A stretch of 64,000 bases of DNA from Anaerolineaceae bacterium UBA3924 (GCA_002385985.1 DGEO01000042.1:1-64000); one strand, 5' to 3'; positions 30,533-39,191 are shown, counted from the first letter of the stretch. Notes: generated by a model not told the origin, from the letters alone. Made by a program: numbers and translations.

Positions 30533-31341
30533 GCCTGGCAGGAGTCTTTGACTCGGGAGTCGGGGGGCTTTCGGTGCTTCGCGCCATCCGGCAGCACCTG
30601 CCCGCGCTGCCGGCCATCTACCTGGCCGATCAGGCCCACGTGCCCTACGGCGTGCGCTCGCTGGAGGAAGTTCGCGGGTTCAGCGAGGAGATCACTCGCT
30701 TCCTGCTGAGCCAGGGGGCCAGCCTGATCGTGGTCGCCTGCAACACCGCCTCCGCCGCCGCGCTGCGCCACCTGCGGGCCACCTTCCCGGAAGTCCCCTT
30801 CGTGGGGATGGAGCCGGCGGTGAAGCCCGCCGCCGAAAGCACGCACAGCGGCAAAGTCGGGGTGCTGGCCACCCGGGCCACCTTCCAGGGGGAGCTGTAT
30901 GCCTCCGTGGTCGAGCGTTTCGCCAGTGACGTGCATCTGTACCAGCACACCCTGCCGGGCCTTGTGCAGGCGATCGAAGCCGGTGATCTGACTGCCCCGG
31001 CCACACGTGCCATCCTGGAGGACGCGCTTCAGCCCATGCTGGAAGCCGGCATCGACACCATCGTGCTGGGCTGCACCCATTACCCCTTCGTCATCCCCCT
31101 GATTGAGGAAATCGCCGGCCCGAACGTGCGGGTCATTGACCCGGCCGGGGCGATCGCCCGCCAGGTTGAGCGGCTGCTGGTGAAAAGCGGCTGGAGTCCG
31201 GTGGATCAGGCCCCTGCCCGGCCGCAGTTCATCACCACGGGCCAGCCGCACACCTTCCAGCGCCAGCTGGCATTCCTGACCGGCGATGATGAGCCGGTGC
31301 GTCAGGCCCTCTGGCAGGGCGGCGAACTGCGCCTGGCGTAA
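30529..31341 (+). CDS. murI: Glutamate racemase
   Basis: MurI makes D-glutamate for the peptidoglycan stem peptide. The start is GTG (30529), overlapping the previous stop, and gives VSLAGVFDSGVGGLSVLRAI, the exact MurI N-terminus; 270 residues. The two catalytic cysteines lie in VVACNTASAAALRHL (near 68) and TIVLGCTHYPFVIP (near 180). The 24 extra codons of the longer frame lie inside the upstream gene and are rejected. Confidence 0.95.
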   Translation: MSLAGVFDSGVGGLSVLRAIRQHLPALPAIYLADQAHVPYGVRSLEEVRGFSEEITRFLLSQGASLIVVACNTASAAALRHLRATFPEVPFVGMEPAVKPAAESTHSGKVGVLATRATFQGELYASVVERFASDVHLYQHTLPGLVQAIEAGDLTAPATRAILEDALQPMLEAGIDTIVLGCTHYPFVIPLIEEIAGPNVRVIDPAGAIARQVERLLVKSGWSPVDQAPARPQFITTGQPHTFQRQLAFLTGDDEPVRQALWQGGELRLA

Positions 31342-31444
31342 GATAATCTGCCGCCTTCACCCGCCGCTCGTTCCATGGACGCAGCGGGCATTGCCCGCAC
31401 CCAATTCTGGTATACTTTTTTTGAAGAGGAGGACGCGCAAACCA

Positions 31445-31966
31445 ATGGCGATGAACGAAGTCGAACTCGACCCGGTAACCCATATCACAACGGACGCAAT
31501 CGGCAAGCCAGGGCAGCGAGTGTTCTATCTTCAGGCCTGGAAAGGCGACCAGTCCGTGACCCTGATCATCGAAAAGGTGCAGGTGCAGTCACTTGCGGTC
31601 GGCGTGGAGCAGTTCCTGGCTGACATTCAGCAGCGCTATCCCGATCTGGTTGAAGCCGACAAGTCCTATGACGAGTCCAAAATGCACATTCAGCCGCCGT
31701 TGGACCCGCTGTTCCGCGTGGGTGAACTCAGCCTGGCTTACGACACCGTGCGCGATCTTGTTTGCCTGATTGCTGAAGAAGCAACCGCAGTCGAAGGAGA
31801 GGAACCCCAGGTTGCCCGTTTCTGGTGCACGCGCTCGCAGCTGCGCAGCATGATCCACTGGGGGCTGGACGTCGCTTCCCGGGGGCGCATGATCTGCCCG
31901 CAGTGCGGCGAGCCCATGGACCCCGGCGGGCACTTTTGCCCCAAGCGAAACGGGCACAAGCATTAA
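31445..31966 (+). CDS. DUF3090 family protein with C-terminal zinc knuckle
   Basis: A 173-residue protein of the DUF3090 family, which I recall mainly from actinobacteria. The core includes KPGQRVFYLQAWKGDQSVTL near residue 20 and VARFWCTRSQLRSMIHWGL near 118. The C-terminus CPQCGEPMDPGGHFCPKRNG has a Cys-x2-Cys...Cys arrangement that suggests zinc binding. Function is unknown. It is followed after 17 nt by the SCO1664-type kinase-like gene, the same pair as near mshC in streptomycetes (from memory). AGGAGG lies rather far (~13 nt) from the ATG, so a second ATG at 31451 is possible. TATACT is at 31411-31416. Confidence 0.87.
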   Translation: MAMNEVELDPVTHITTDAIGKPGQRVFYLQAWKGDQSVTLIIEKVQVQSLAVGVEQFLADIQQRYPDLVEADKSYDESKMHIQPPLDPLFRVGELSLAYDTVRDLVCLIAEEATAVEGEEPQVARFWCTRSQLRSMIHWGLDVASRGRMICPQCGEPMDPGGHFCPKRNGHKH

Positions 31967-31983
31967 CGGAATTTTGGGAGGCT

Positions 31984-32718
31984 ATGTCTACTCCTGTTGA
32001 GCAAGAAAAGATCTATCAGGCCCTCATGAGCGGAGAGTTAAAGGTGGAGGGCCAGTTTATTACCGGTTCCAATTACACCTTTCTCGGTCAGGTCATCTAT
32101 GAAGACCTTACCCTGGACGTGGTGTATAAACCCAGCCGGGGAGAACTGCCGCTCTGGGATTTCCCGACCCATTCCCTGGGCAAGCGCGAAGTCGCCGCCT
32201 ATGTGCTCAGCGAAGCGCTGGGCTGGGGGCTGGTGCCCATCACCGTTTTCCGCAAGGACGGCCCCCTGGGGCCTGGCTCGGTGCAGCTGTATGTCGAGCA
32301 CGACACCGACGAGCATTACTTCACCTTCTCCGAGGCCACCAAGCAGAAGCTGCGGCCGGTGGTGCTGTTTGACCTGCTGGCCAACAACGCTGACCGCAAG
32401 GGCGGACACATCCTCGAGGACGCGCAGGGGAAAATCTGGCTGATTGACCACGGCATCTGCTTCCACGAAGAGGACAAACTGCGCACCGTGGTCTGGGATT
32501 TCGCCGGCGAGCCGATCCCCGAAGACCTGCTCAACGACATCCAGGACCTGCTCGCCCGGCTGGAGGACACCTCCTGCCCGACCTATCAGGAGCTGGCCTG
32601 CTATCTGGACCCGGGCGAAATGACCGCCCTGAAGCGCCGGGCCAGGCGGCTGCTGCGCGAAAAAACCTTTCCCTCCCCCGGCAGCCGGAGACGGCCGTAT
32701 CCCTGGCCGCCTGTTTAA
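31984..32718 (+). CDS. SCO1664-family PI3/4-kinase-like protein
   Basis: A 244-residue protein with a kinase-like fold related to phosphatidylinositol 3/4-kinases. LDVVYKPSRGELPLWDFPTH supplies the probable ATP lysine. DLLANNADRKGGHIL (near 126) is the catalytic loop with Asn-Asn-x-Asp. IWLIDHGICF (near 150) is the DFG-like metal motif. GREVAAY-type helix C is seen as GKREVAAYVLSEALGW. GGAGG precedes the ATG. The target could be a lipid, protein or small molecule. It forms a two-gene unit with DUF3090. Confidence 0.87.
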   Translation: MSTPVEQEKIYQALMSGELKVEGQFITGSNYTFLGQVIYEDLTLDVVYKPSRGELPLWDFPTHSLGKREVAAYVLSEALGWGLVPITVFRKDGPLGPGSVQLYVEHDTDEHYFTFSEATKQKLRPVVLFDLLANNADRKGGHILEDAQGKIWLIDHGICFHEEDKLRTVVWDFAGEPIPEDLLNDIQDLLARLEDTSCPTYQELACYLDPGEMTALKRRARRLLREKTFPSPGSRRRPYPWPPV

Positions 32719-32763
32719 CATTTCGTTCAGTTTTCTCCATCGAAGCCCTGCACAGGAGTCCCC

Positions 32764-33798
32764 ATGCGAACCATCACGCTTGCCCTCATCGGATTTGGCC
32801 ACGTTGGCCAGGCGTTTGCCCGGCTGCTGCTGAAAAAGTCAGCGGAGCTGGAGAACCTCTACGGCCTGCGCTTCCTGGTCACCGGGATCGCCACGGCCCG
32901 GCACGGCACGGCGGTCAGTTCCGGGGGCATCCTGCTCACCCGCGCGCTGGAACAGGTGGCCAGGGGACTGCCGCTCGGTCCGCTGTCCGAGCAGCCCACT
33001 CCCGGCAGCATCGAGGATTACATCTATTCCTCGAATGCGGAAGTCCTCATCGAGAGCATCCCGGTGAACCATTTCACCGGGCAGCCGGCGCTGAATTACC
33101 TGAAAGCCGGTCTGAACAAGGGCATGCACGTGATCACGGCCAACAAAGGCCCGGTAGCCCACGGCTACCACGAGCTGACCGCGCTGGCCGCCCGCAGCGG
33201 GAAGCGCTTCCTGTTCGAATCCGCGGTCATGGACGGCGCGCCGATCTTCTCCCTCTTCCGGGCCGGGATGCCCGCGGTCGAGGTGCGCGGTTTCACCGGC
33301 ATCCTCAACTCCTGCACCAACTTCATCCTGTGCGAGATGGAAGCCGGCGCGACCCTGGAGGAAGCGGTGGTCAAAGCCGCCTCGATCGGCCTCACCGAGA
33401 CGGACGCTCTGAATGACCTGCAGGGCTGGGACGCAGCCATCAAGATCGCTGCCCTGGTCAATGTGATTATGGGCATTCCGCTCAAGCCCCAGGCGGTCGA
33501 ACGGGCCGAGCTGACCGACATCACCCCGGAGATGATCCAGGAGGCCGCCAGTGCCGGGGAGCGCTGGAAGCTGGTCTGCACCGCCCGACGCCAGGGAAAC
33601 CAGCTGCTTGAAGCCAGCATCAAGCCGGTGCGGGTGGGGCCTGGCTCCCGCCTGTACACCATCAACGGCAGCAGCTCCTATATCGAGTTTGAAACGGACA
33701 TGCTGCCCGGCCTGGGCATTGTTGAAAGCGACCCCGGACCGGAGACCACCGCCTACGGTCTGCTGGCCGACCTGATCAACGCCGTGCGGGGCATGTGA
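32764..33798 (+). CDS. hom: Homoserine dehydrogenase
   Basis: This enzyme reduces aspartate semialdehyde to homoserine on the way to Thr and Met. The 344-residue protein has the NAD(P) loop LALIGFGHVGQAFARLL at the N-terminus, TANKGPVAHGYHELTALA near 125 and FTGILNSCTNFILCEMEAGA near 178. DALNDLQGWDAAIKIAALVN is near 217 and ends in the catalytic-region Lys. It stops before the ACT regulatory domain found in longer forms, so allosteric threonine control through that domain is unlikely. AGGAG lies 5 nt before the ATG. Confidence 0.95.
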   Translation: MRTITLALIGFGHVGQAFARLLLKKSAELENLYGLRFLVTGIATARHGTAVSSGGILLTRALEQVARGLPLGPLSEQPTPGSIEDYIYSSNAEVLIESIPVNHFTGQPALNYLKAGLNKGMHVITANKGPVAHGYHELTALAARSGKRFLFESAVMDGAPIFSLFRAGMPAVEVRGFTGILNSCTNFILCEMEAGATLEEAVVKAASIGLTETDALNDLQGWDAAIKIAALVNVIMGIPLKPQAVERAELTDITPEMIQEAASAGERWKLVCTARRQGNQLLEASIKPVRVGPGSRLYTINGSSSYIEFETDMLPGLGIVESDPGPETTAYGLLADLINAVRGM

Positions 33799-33801
33799 CC
33801 C

Positions 33802-34422
33802 ATGAGCGAAGTCTACTGGCTGGGTGGAGGGACAATGTCCGCCGCGGCCGCGCTGACCGGCCCGGGCATCCGGCCGCGCTGGCTGGATCAGGTACACCTG
33901 CTGGGCGAAGAGAGCGCTCCCCTGCCGCCGGAGGTGACCTCGCCGGTCTACTGCTGGCCGTGTGACGAAAGCCAGGACCACGCTTTTTTTCACCTGTGCC
34001 AGCGTTCGCTGCTTTCCGGCGAAGTAGACCTGGTCCTGCTCGCCCGGGACGAATCCGCCTGCGCGCTGCTGGGGTCGCCCGTGGCTGTGGGCCGGTACAA
34101 CCTGCTCCCTCACGCCCGCCTGACGGCGCGCCGGGCCAACCGCAGCCGGATGGAGCTTTCCGCCTGGCTGGTTGAAGTGGCCGGAGGGCTGGAGGGCCTT
34201 GAACCGGGGCCGGAGGATATCACCTGCATTTCCCTTCCGGGCGGCGAGCCGCTGGCGGCGAACCCGTTCCCGCAGGCGGAAGTGCTGGGAGAACCCGGCA
34301 GCCTGCTGGCCCGCCTGGGGGCGCTGATCAGGCTCCTCGGAGAAACGCAGGGGAAGGCAGGGCTGCTGCTCTCCCAGCCGGCGGACCGCCTGACCCTGGC
34401 TACGCTGGTGGAAAGGATTTAG
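33802..34422 (+). CDS. Orphan protein, possibly a shortened thiolase-like relic
   Basis: I cannot name this 206-residue protein. The segment HAFFHLCQRSLLSGEVDLVL, followed by LARDES, recalls thiolases and ketosynthases just after the catalytic Cys (GExDVxxAxxxES). Near the C-terminus, GEPLAANPFPQAEVLGEPGS resembles their GGxxAxGHPxG region, but the catalytic Cys and His are not evident. The length is about half of a normal thiolase. It is translated tightly with its neighbours (3 nt after hom, 2 nt before folK), so it is a real operon member. The family link is weak inference. Confidence 0.6.
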   Translation: MSEVYWLGGGTMSAAAALTGPGIRPRWLDQVHLLGEESAPLPPEVTSPVYCWPCDESQDHAFFHLCQRSLLSGEVDLVLLARDESACALLGSPVAVGRYNLLPHARLTARRANRSRMELSAWLVEVAGGLEGLEPGPEDITCISLPGGEPLAANPFPQAEVLGEPGSLLARLGALIRLLGETQGKAGLLLSQPADRLTLATLVERI

Positions 34423-34424
34423 CC

Positions 34425-34931
34425 ATGCCCACGATTTTTCTTGCGCTGGGCAGCAACCTGGGCGACCGGCAGGCCAACCTGCAGGCAGCAGTCACCTCAT
34501 TGGCCCCCGGCGTGAGCCTGATCCGCCAGTCCTCCGTTTACCAGACCGAGCCCTGGGGCTACACCGACCAGCCCCTGTTCCTCAACCAGGTGATCGAGGC
34601 CCGCACCGAACTGCCCCCGCAGGACCTGCTGGCCTATCTAAAGCATCTGGAGCACACCCTGGGCCGCGAAGCGACCTTCCGCTACGGGCCGCGCGTGATC
34701 GACCTGGACATCCTGCTGTACGGGGATCAGGTGGTCAGCCTGCCCGGCCTTAACATCCCCCACCCTCGGCTGGCGGAACGCGCCTTTGTCCTGGTCCCGC
34801 TGGCCGAACTGGCCCCCGATCTGGTCCATCCGGTCGAAGGGGTCACCGTGAAAGAACTGCTCACCCGGGTGGACGCGTCCGGCGTGCAGCCCTTCTCCGG
34901 CCCGGCAGTATCCACTGAAGCAGGAGGATGA
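34425..34931 (+). CDS. folK: 6-hydroxymethyl-7,8-dihydropterin pyrophosphokinase
   Basis: FolK transfers pyrophosphate from ATP to hydroxymethyl-dihydropterin in folate synthesis. The 168 residues have LALGSNLGDRQANLQAAV at the start, VYQTEPWGYTDQPLFLNQVI near 39, and the signature GPRVIDLDILLYG near 88 with the two metal Asp. IPHPRLAERAFVLVPLAELA follows near 108. It is placed directly before folP, which uses its product, with 1 nt between them. Confidence 0.95.
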   Translation: MPTIFLALGSNLGDRQANLQAAVTSLAPGVSLIRQSSVYQTEPWGYTDQPLFLNQVIEARTELPPQDLLAYLKHLEHTLGREATFRYGPRVIDLDILLYGDQVVSLPGLNIPHPRLAERAFVLVPLAELAPDLVHPVEGVTVKELLTRVDASGVQPFSGPAVSTEAGG

Positions 34932-34932
34932 T

Positions 34933-35838
34933 ATGCAGACCACCCCTACCGGCCCGCTCCCCTGGAACGCACGCACCTATGTGATGGGCATCCTCAACAT
35001 CACCCCGGACAGCTTCTCCGGTGACGGGCTGATCGGACGGCTCCGCCGGGAGGGTCTGGTCCGCAGTGCGGTCCTTCTGGCGCAAAAGTTCATCGCCGAC
35101 GGCGCGGACATCATCGACATCGGCGGGGAAAGCACCCGGCCGGGCGCGCAGCCGGTCAGTGCGGAGGAGGAGATCGACCGGGTGATCCCGGTCATCGAAG
35201 CCCTGCGCGCGGAGGGCCTGGAGGCGATTCTGTCTGTCGATACCTACAAGGCGAAAGTTGCGGAGGCGGCCCTTGAAGCCGGAGCGCACTGGGTCAACGA
35301 CGTCTGGGGGCTGCGCGCTGACTCTGAGCTGGCGGCGGTCGCGGCCCGCTTCAACGCGCCGGTGATCCTGATGCACAACCGCAGCAAGCCGTCCAACGCC
35401 GAGCTGCAGGAGCGCCTGGGCGGGCGCTACGTCGGCGTGCACTACGACGACTTGCTGGGCGACATTTGCCGCGAGCTGATGGAATCGGTGGAACTGGCCC
35501 GCGCCGCCGGCATCCCCGACCGGCATATCATCCTCGATCCCGGCATCGGATTCGGCAAGACCGTGGAGCAAAACCTGGAGCTGATCAACCGCCTGGATGA
35601 AATCAAAGCGCTCGGCTTCCCGGTTCTGCTCGGGCCGTCGCGCAAATCCTTCATCGGCTACACGCTGGACCTGCCGCCCGAACAGCGCGTGGAAGGCACC
35701 GCCGCGGCGGTGGCGGTGGGCATCGTACGCGGCGCGGACATCGTGCGCGTGCATGACGTCGGCCCGATTGTACGCGTGGTGCGCATGACCGACGCCATCG
35801 TGCGCCAGGCCTCCCGGGCCAGGGCTGAACAGGGCTGA
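34933..35838 (+). CDS. folP: Dihydropteroate synthase
   Basis: FolP joins p-aminobenzoate to the pterin pyrophosphate made by FolK and is the sulfonamide target. The 301-residue protein has VMGILNITPDSFSGDG near residue 18, ADIIDIGGESTRPGA near 58, SVDTYKAKVAEAALEAGAHW near 102, ILDPGIGFGKT near 197 and GPSRKSFIG near 236. GGAGG precedes the ATG. It is the last gene of the hom-orphan-folK-folP unit and converges with the next gene (6-nt gap). Confidence 0.96.
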   Translation: MQTTPTGPLPWNARTYVMGILNITPDSFSGDGLIGRLRREGLVRSAVLLAQKFIADGADIIDIGGESTRPGAQPVSAEEEIDRVIPVIEALRAEGLEAILSVDTYKAKVAEAALEAGAHWVNDVWGLRADSELAAVAARFNAPVILMHNRSKPSNAELQERLGGRYVGVHYDDLLGDICRELMESVELARAAGIPDRHIILDPGIGFGKTVEQNLELINRLDEIKALGFPVLLGPSRKSFIGYTLDLPPEQRVEGTAAAVAVGIVRGADIVRVHDVGPIVRVVRMTDAIVRQASRARAEQG

Positions 35839-35844
35839 CACGTT

Positions 35845-36324
35845 TTATTCCATCAGCACCCGGTCAATCACCCAGACGGAGCCTTCCTGCACCAGCTCAA
35901 AGCTCAGCCGGTACTCCCGGCCGCCGGAGAGCGCGGCAATCTGAACCACCGCGGCGGGCGGGTCCGGGCTGGCGGCGGCTGACTCAACCAGATAGCCTTC
36001 GACCGGCCCGTCCAGCCCGAGCAGGTCCAGCGCCCCGCCGGGAGGCAGGTCGTCCTGCGCCCGCCGGGACAGATAAGCGATCATCAGCCGCGGGTCTTCC
36101 TGCGTGAGCTGCAGAAAGGCCTCCACCACCCCCTCCGGAGTATCGGGGTAGGCGGCCGGAAGGCCCGCTGGCTCAAGCGTCTCCGCCGGCAGCGGGGTCA
36201 CGCCGACAGTCGGCAGCCGCTGCCCGGACGAAAACGGCAGGCAGCCTGCCAGCAGGCCAGAGACTGGAAGCAGCCCAAAGACCGCCAGCAGCACGAAGAC
36301 TGCCGGTTGGCGAAAGCCTCTCAA
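35845..36324 (-). CDS. Small secreted lipoprotein of unknown function
   Basis: I do not recognise the family. The protein has a signal peptide ending in a lipobox (LLPVSGLLAGC), so it should be anchored outside the membrane. About 120 residues follow, with GVVEAFLQLTQEDPRLMIAY and REYRLSFELVQEGSVWVIDR at the C-terminus. The latter is a pattern seen in NTF2-like/DUF4878-type lipoproteins. The first ATG (36420) lies inside the upstream gene and before a hairpin, so I prefer a TTG at 36324 with Arg-rich n-region; the start is uncertain. Confidence 0.65.
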   Translation of the reverse strand: MRGFRQPAVFVLLAVFGLLPVSGLLAGCLPFSSGQRLPTVGVTPLPAETLEPAGLPAAYPDTPEGVVEAFLQLTQEDPRLMIAYLSRRAQDDLPPGGALDLLGLDGPVEGYLVESAAASPDPPAAVVQIAALSGGREYRLSFELVQEGSVWVIDRVLME

Positions 36325-36352
36325 CAGGCTGCGGGTCCGCCAGAAAAGTAGA

Positions 36353-36380
36353 CAGGGGCCCTTCCAGCGAAGGTCCCCTG
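36353..36380 (-). terminator. Hairpin after the four-repeat protein gene
   Basis: CAGGGGCCCTTC and GAAGGTCCCCTG pair over 12 positions with one mismatch and a CAGC loop, starting 6 nt beyond the stop at 36386. On the minus strand it is followed by TCTACTTTTC, a weak U-tract, so termination is likely partial. Confidence 0.55.
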
Positions 36381-36385
36381 CTGGC

Positions 36386-37840
36386 CTAGTTGGTGGTATT
36401 CCAGAACCAGTTGTAGGCAAAGTAGCCGGCTTCCGAGTCCAGTCGAATGGCGATCTGCCGGTCCCCGCGCAGGTCCGCCGGGATCTGGAAGGTGGCTTCG
36501 AAGCTGCCGCCCTGCCCGGAGTTCACCGTCCCCACCACGATGCCGCCCACGCCCCGGGTGCCGATCTTCCCCATGCGCACGGTGAAGGTCTGGTTGGCGG
36601 GGAAGCTGCGCGTCACGATGGTGACGGACTGGTCTTCCGTCACCCGCAGGATGCTGAATGTTGGGATGGTCCCCGCGGCAGGCGCCGGGGTGGACGCTAC
36701 GCCGGACGGGGTCCCGGTGGTGGCAGGAGCACCCGGCGGTTCGGTGCCGCCGTTGAAGAACCAGTTGTAGGCGAAGAAGCCCTGCGGGCTGTCCAGGCGA
36801 ATGGCGATGCGGTAGCGGTTGCGCAGCGCGGAAGGAATATCGAAGGTGGCCTCAAACGCGCCGCCCTGACCCGAGTTGAACTCCGCCACGGCAGTGCCGC
36901 CGATGCCGCGGGTGCCGTACTCACCCATGCGCACCGTGAAGGTCTGGTCCGGCGGGAAGTTGCTGGCCACGATGGTCACCCTCACACCGTTCTCCACCGA
37001 AGCGATTCGGAAAGTCGGGATGCCGCTGTAACCCGGAATCCGGGTGGCGGCAGGCGGCGGCGTGCCGGCCGTGGTGGTCCGGTTGTAGAACCAGTTGTAA
37101 GCAAAGTAGCCATTCTGGGAGTCCATGCGGATGGCGATCTGGTTCTCATTCCGCAGGCTCTCGGGGATCAGGATTTCGGCTTCAAACGCGCCCCCCTGCC
37201 CCGTGCTGACCGTCCCGGCCACTACTCCGCCAATTCCCCGGGTGCCGATCTTGCCCATGCGCACGGTGAACGTCTGGTCCGGCGGGAAGTTGTTGGTCAG
37301 CACCGTGACCGACTCCCCGGCAACCACGCTCTGGATCTTGAAGGTCGGGATCCCGCGGTACCCGCCGGTGCCGGGCGCCGGAGTCGACGCAGGCGGTGTG
37401 GCAGGTGGCGGCGTGGACGTCCCGGTCTGGGCTGGCTGGTTGTAGAACCAGTTGTAGGCGAAATATCCGGCCGCGCTTTCCAGGCGAATGTGAATCTGAC
37501 CTTCATTTCGCAGCTCGTCTGGAATATCGAACGTGGCCTCAAAGGTGCCGCCGCTGCCGGAGTTCACCGTGGCCACGGCGATGCCGCCCACGCCCCGGGT
37601 TCCGAACTTGCCCATCAAAACGGTGAAATCCTGGTTGGCAGGAAAACCCGCCGTGCGGATGGTGACCGTCTCGCCCGGCTCCACCTCCACGATGGCGATG
37701 GTGGGTGTTGCCGCCGCGGCTTCCCCCGGCAGGACGCCCCCCGCCAGCAGGGTGATCAGCAGCACGGCTGCCAGAACTGCCTGGAGAGACCGGCGCGCCA
37801 GCCTCCCGGGCCTATACGCTAACTGATGAAAAAAGGACAT
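36386..37840 (-). CDS. Secreted protein with four tandem ~90-residue repeats
   Basis: The 484 residues start with a signal peptide (to about GEAAAA, residue 44). Four repeats follow (about 46-137, 163-255, 272-365 and 390-484), separated by Pro/Thr/Ala linkers. Each repeat has the form IPTFxI...VTI...FPxxQTFTVRMGxxGTRGIGG...SGxGGxFEA...IPxxLR...IAIRLDS..GYFAYNWFxN. The Trp-Phe-x-Asn end is kept in all four. Each repeat is probably a small beta-sandwich. The family is unknown to me. GGAGGTGAGG precedes the ATG, and TATACT at 37879-37884 (reverse) is a likely -10. A surface or matrix role is inferred. Confidence 0.85.
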   Translation of the reverse strand: MSFFHQLAYRPGRLARRSLQAVLAAVLLITLLAGGVLPGEAAAATPTIAIVEVEPGETVTIRTAGFPANQDFTVLMGKFGTRGVGGIAVATVNSGSGGTFEATFDIPDELRNEGQIHIRLESAAGYFAYNWFYNQPAQTGTSTPPPATPPASTPAPGTGGYRGIPTFKIQSVVAGESVTVLTNNFPPDQTFTVRMGKIGTRGIGGVVAGTVSTGQGGAFEAEILIPESLRNENQIAIRMDSQNGYFAYNWFYNRTTTAGTPPPAATRIPGYSGIPTFRIASVENGVRVTIVASNFPPDQTFTVRMGEYGTRGIGGTAVAEFNSGQGGAFEATFDIPSALRNRYRIAIRLDSPQGFFAYNWFFNGGTEPPGAPATTGTPSGVASTPAPAAGTIPTFSILRVTEDQSVTIVTRSFPANQTFTVRMGKIGTRGVGGIVVGTVNSGQGGSFEATFQIPADLRGDRQIAIRLDSEAGYFAYNWFWNTTN

Positions 37841-37958
37841 TCCTCACCTCCGTGAAACTCCCAACTTGATGTGACATAAGTATAGCGGATCCCTCGAGAA
37901 ATGCGATAAAATCGATCAATATTTTTCAGCCGTTTTTTTACTGACAGAAGACGCCCCC

Positions 37959-39191
37959 CTAGCGCACCGATGGAAGCAGCCAAAACACCCGATCGTCGGT
38001 GGAATCGCCGTTGTTGTAGACGGTCAGGATGAAGCGCACCTGCTTCCCGGCCAGGTGATTCAGGTCCAGCACGATAGTCTCGAACTCGCCGTCTGACTTC
38101 TGGGTCCAGGTGCCCAGGCTCTGCACCGGTCCGCCGTCCGCGGTGTAGCTCAGCTGGAAGGTCACGTCGCACTTCGGGGACCTGTCCATGCAGCCGATGA
38201 CTGCCCGAAAATCGTCGTAGTTGCTCACCCGGAAGGCCGGGAAGGTGCCGGTGATAAAACCGTCCCGCCCGCTGCCAGGCTGCAGGATGATGGCTGCCTG
38301 GTCTTCCTGATAGCCGCCTTCCAGCACCGGCTCGAAGGAGCGCGCCACCAGCCCCCGATCCGCATCGCTCGCCGAGGTCGGGCAGGAGACCAGACCGTGG
38401 TTGGAGCGCCACTCCGCGCTGCAGTAGGCATCGGCCAGCGAGTACTTCAACCCGACTTCCGTAGGCCGGGGAGAGAGGACCGAAATCCGCACCCAGAAGG
38501 AGGACTGGGCGCTATCGCCGATGCCAAACAGCACCCCGCCCGAAGAGCGCAGCTGCCAGTAGCCAGTGAAGGTGCCCCGCTGCGAAGGGGCGGTCATTGG
38601 CACGGCCACGTCCACCGTCTGGCCGGGAGCCACGGTCACGCCCAGCGGCTGGCTGACCGGCCCGCTCATCTGGTTGCCGTCCACGAACACCACCGCGTAG
38701 TCCTTCGACCAGGTGCAGGTGCCGGTGTTGCGCAGCCGCCAGATCTTGGTGAAGGATTCGCCCGGGTAGAACTCCGCCCCATCCCGCACCTGCACGTCTT
38801 CTACAAACTGTGCCCGGTTGCAGGGAACAGGCGTTGCCGTCGGGGTGAAGGGAACCGGCGTTACACCCACCGTCGGCACGGCCGTGGTGGGCGTGGGAGT
38901 TTCGGTCGCCGGGGGCAGCGTGGCGGTGGGCGGCTGAAGTGTGGCCGTCGGAGCCTGTGCAGTGTCCGTGACCGCCCCGGTTTCAGGCGGCCGTTCCGTC
39001 GGGGTCTGCGAAAGCAGCGCGGTCAGCGTGCTGAAGGCCGACTGTGTCTGCTGGGCGGACACCGTCTGCATGGCCAGGGTGCTCAGCAGATTTTCTTCCG
39101 GCTCGGGCCGGGAACCAAAAAAGGGAATACAGGCCGATAAGGACAGAACGCCGGCCAGGAAGATGACAGTGAGACGACGTCGATGTACCAT
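37959..39191 (-). CDS. Lipoprotein with NBR1-like Ig domain
   Basis: From the ATG at 39191 (GGAGAGGG upstream) the product has 410 residues. These comprise a signal peptide with lipobox LSLSAC, a coiled NLLSTLAMQTVSAQQTQSAF segment, a Thr/Pro-rich linker (~60-125) and then an NBR1-type Ig-like domain. That domain contains FVEDVQVRDGAEFYPGESFT, then KIWRLRNTGTCTW, and GTFTGYWQLRSSGGVLFG. The C-terminal ~170 residues look like a beta-sandwich (DLNHLAGKQVRFILTVYNNG). NBR1-like domains are known from eukaryotic autophagy receptors and from some bacteria. Here it should sit on the outer face, perhaps binding polysaccharide or protein. Confidence 0.85.
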   Translation of the reverse strand: MVHRRRLTVIFLAGVLSLSACIPFFGSRPEPEENLLSTLAMQTVSAQQTQSAFSTLTALLSQTPTERPPETGAVTDTAQAPTATLQPPTATLPPATETPTPTTAVPTVGVTPVPFTPTATPVPCNRAQFVEDVQVRDGAEFYPGESFTKIWRLRNTGTCTWSKDYAVVFVDGNQMSGPVSQPLGVTVAPGQTVDVAVPMTAPSQRGTFTGYWQLRSSGGVLFGIGDSAQSSFWVRISVLSPRPTEVGLKYSLADAYCSAEWRSNHGLVSCPTSASDADRGLVARSFEPVLEGGYQEDQAAIILQPGSGRDGFITGTFPAFRVSNYDDFRAVIGCMDRSPKCDVTFQLSYTADGGPVQSLGTWTQKSDGEFETIVLDLNHLAGKQVRFILTVYNNGDSTDDRVFWLLPSVR

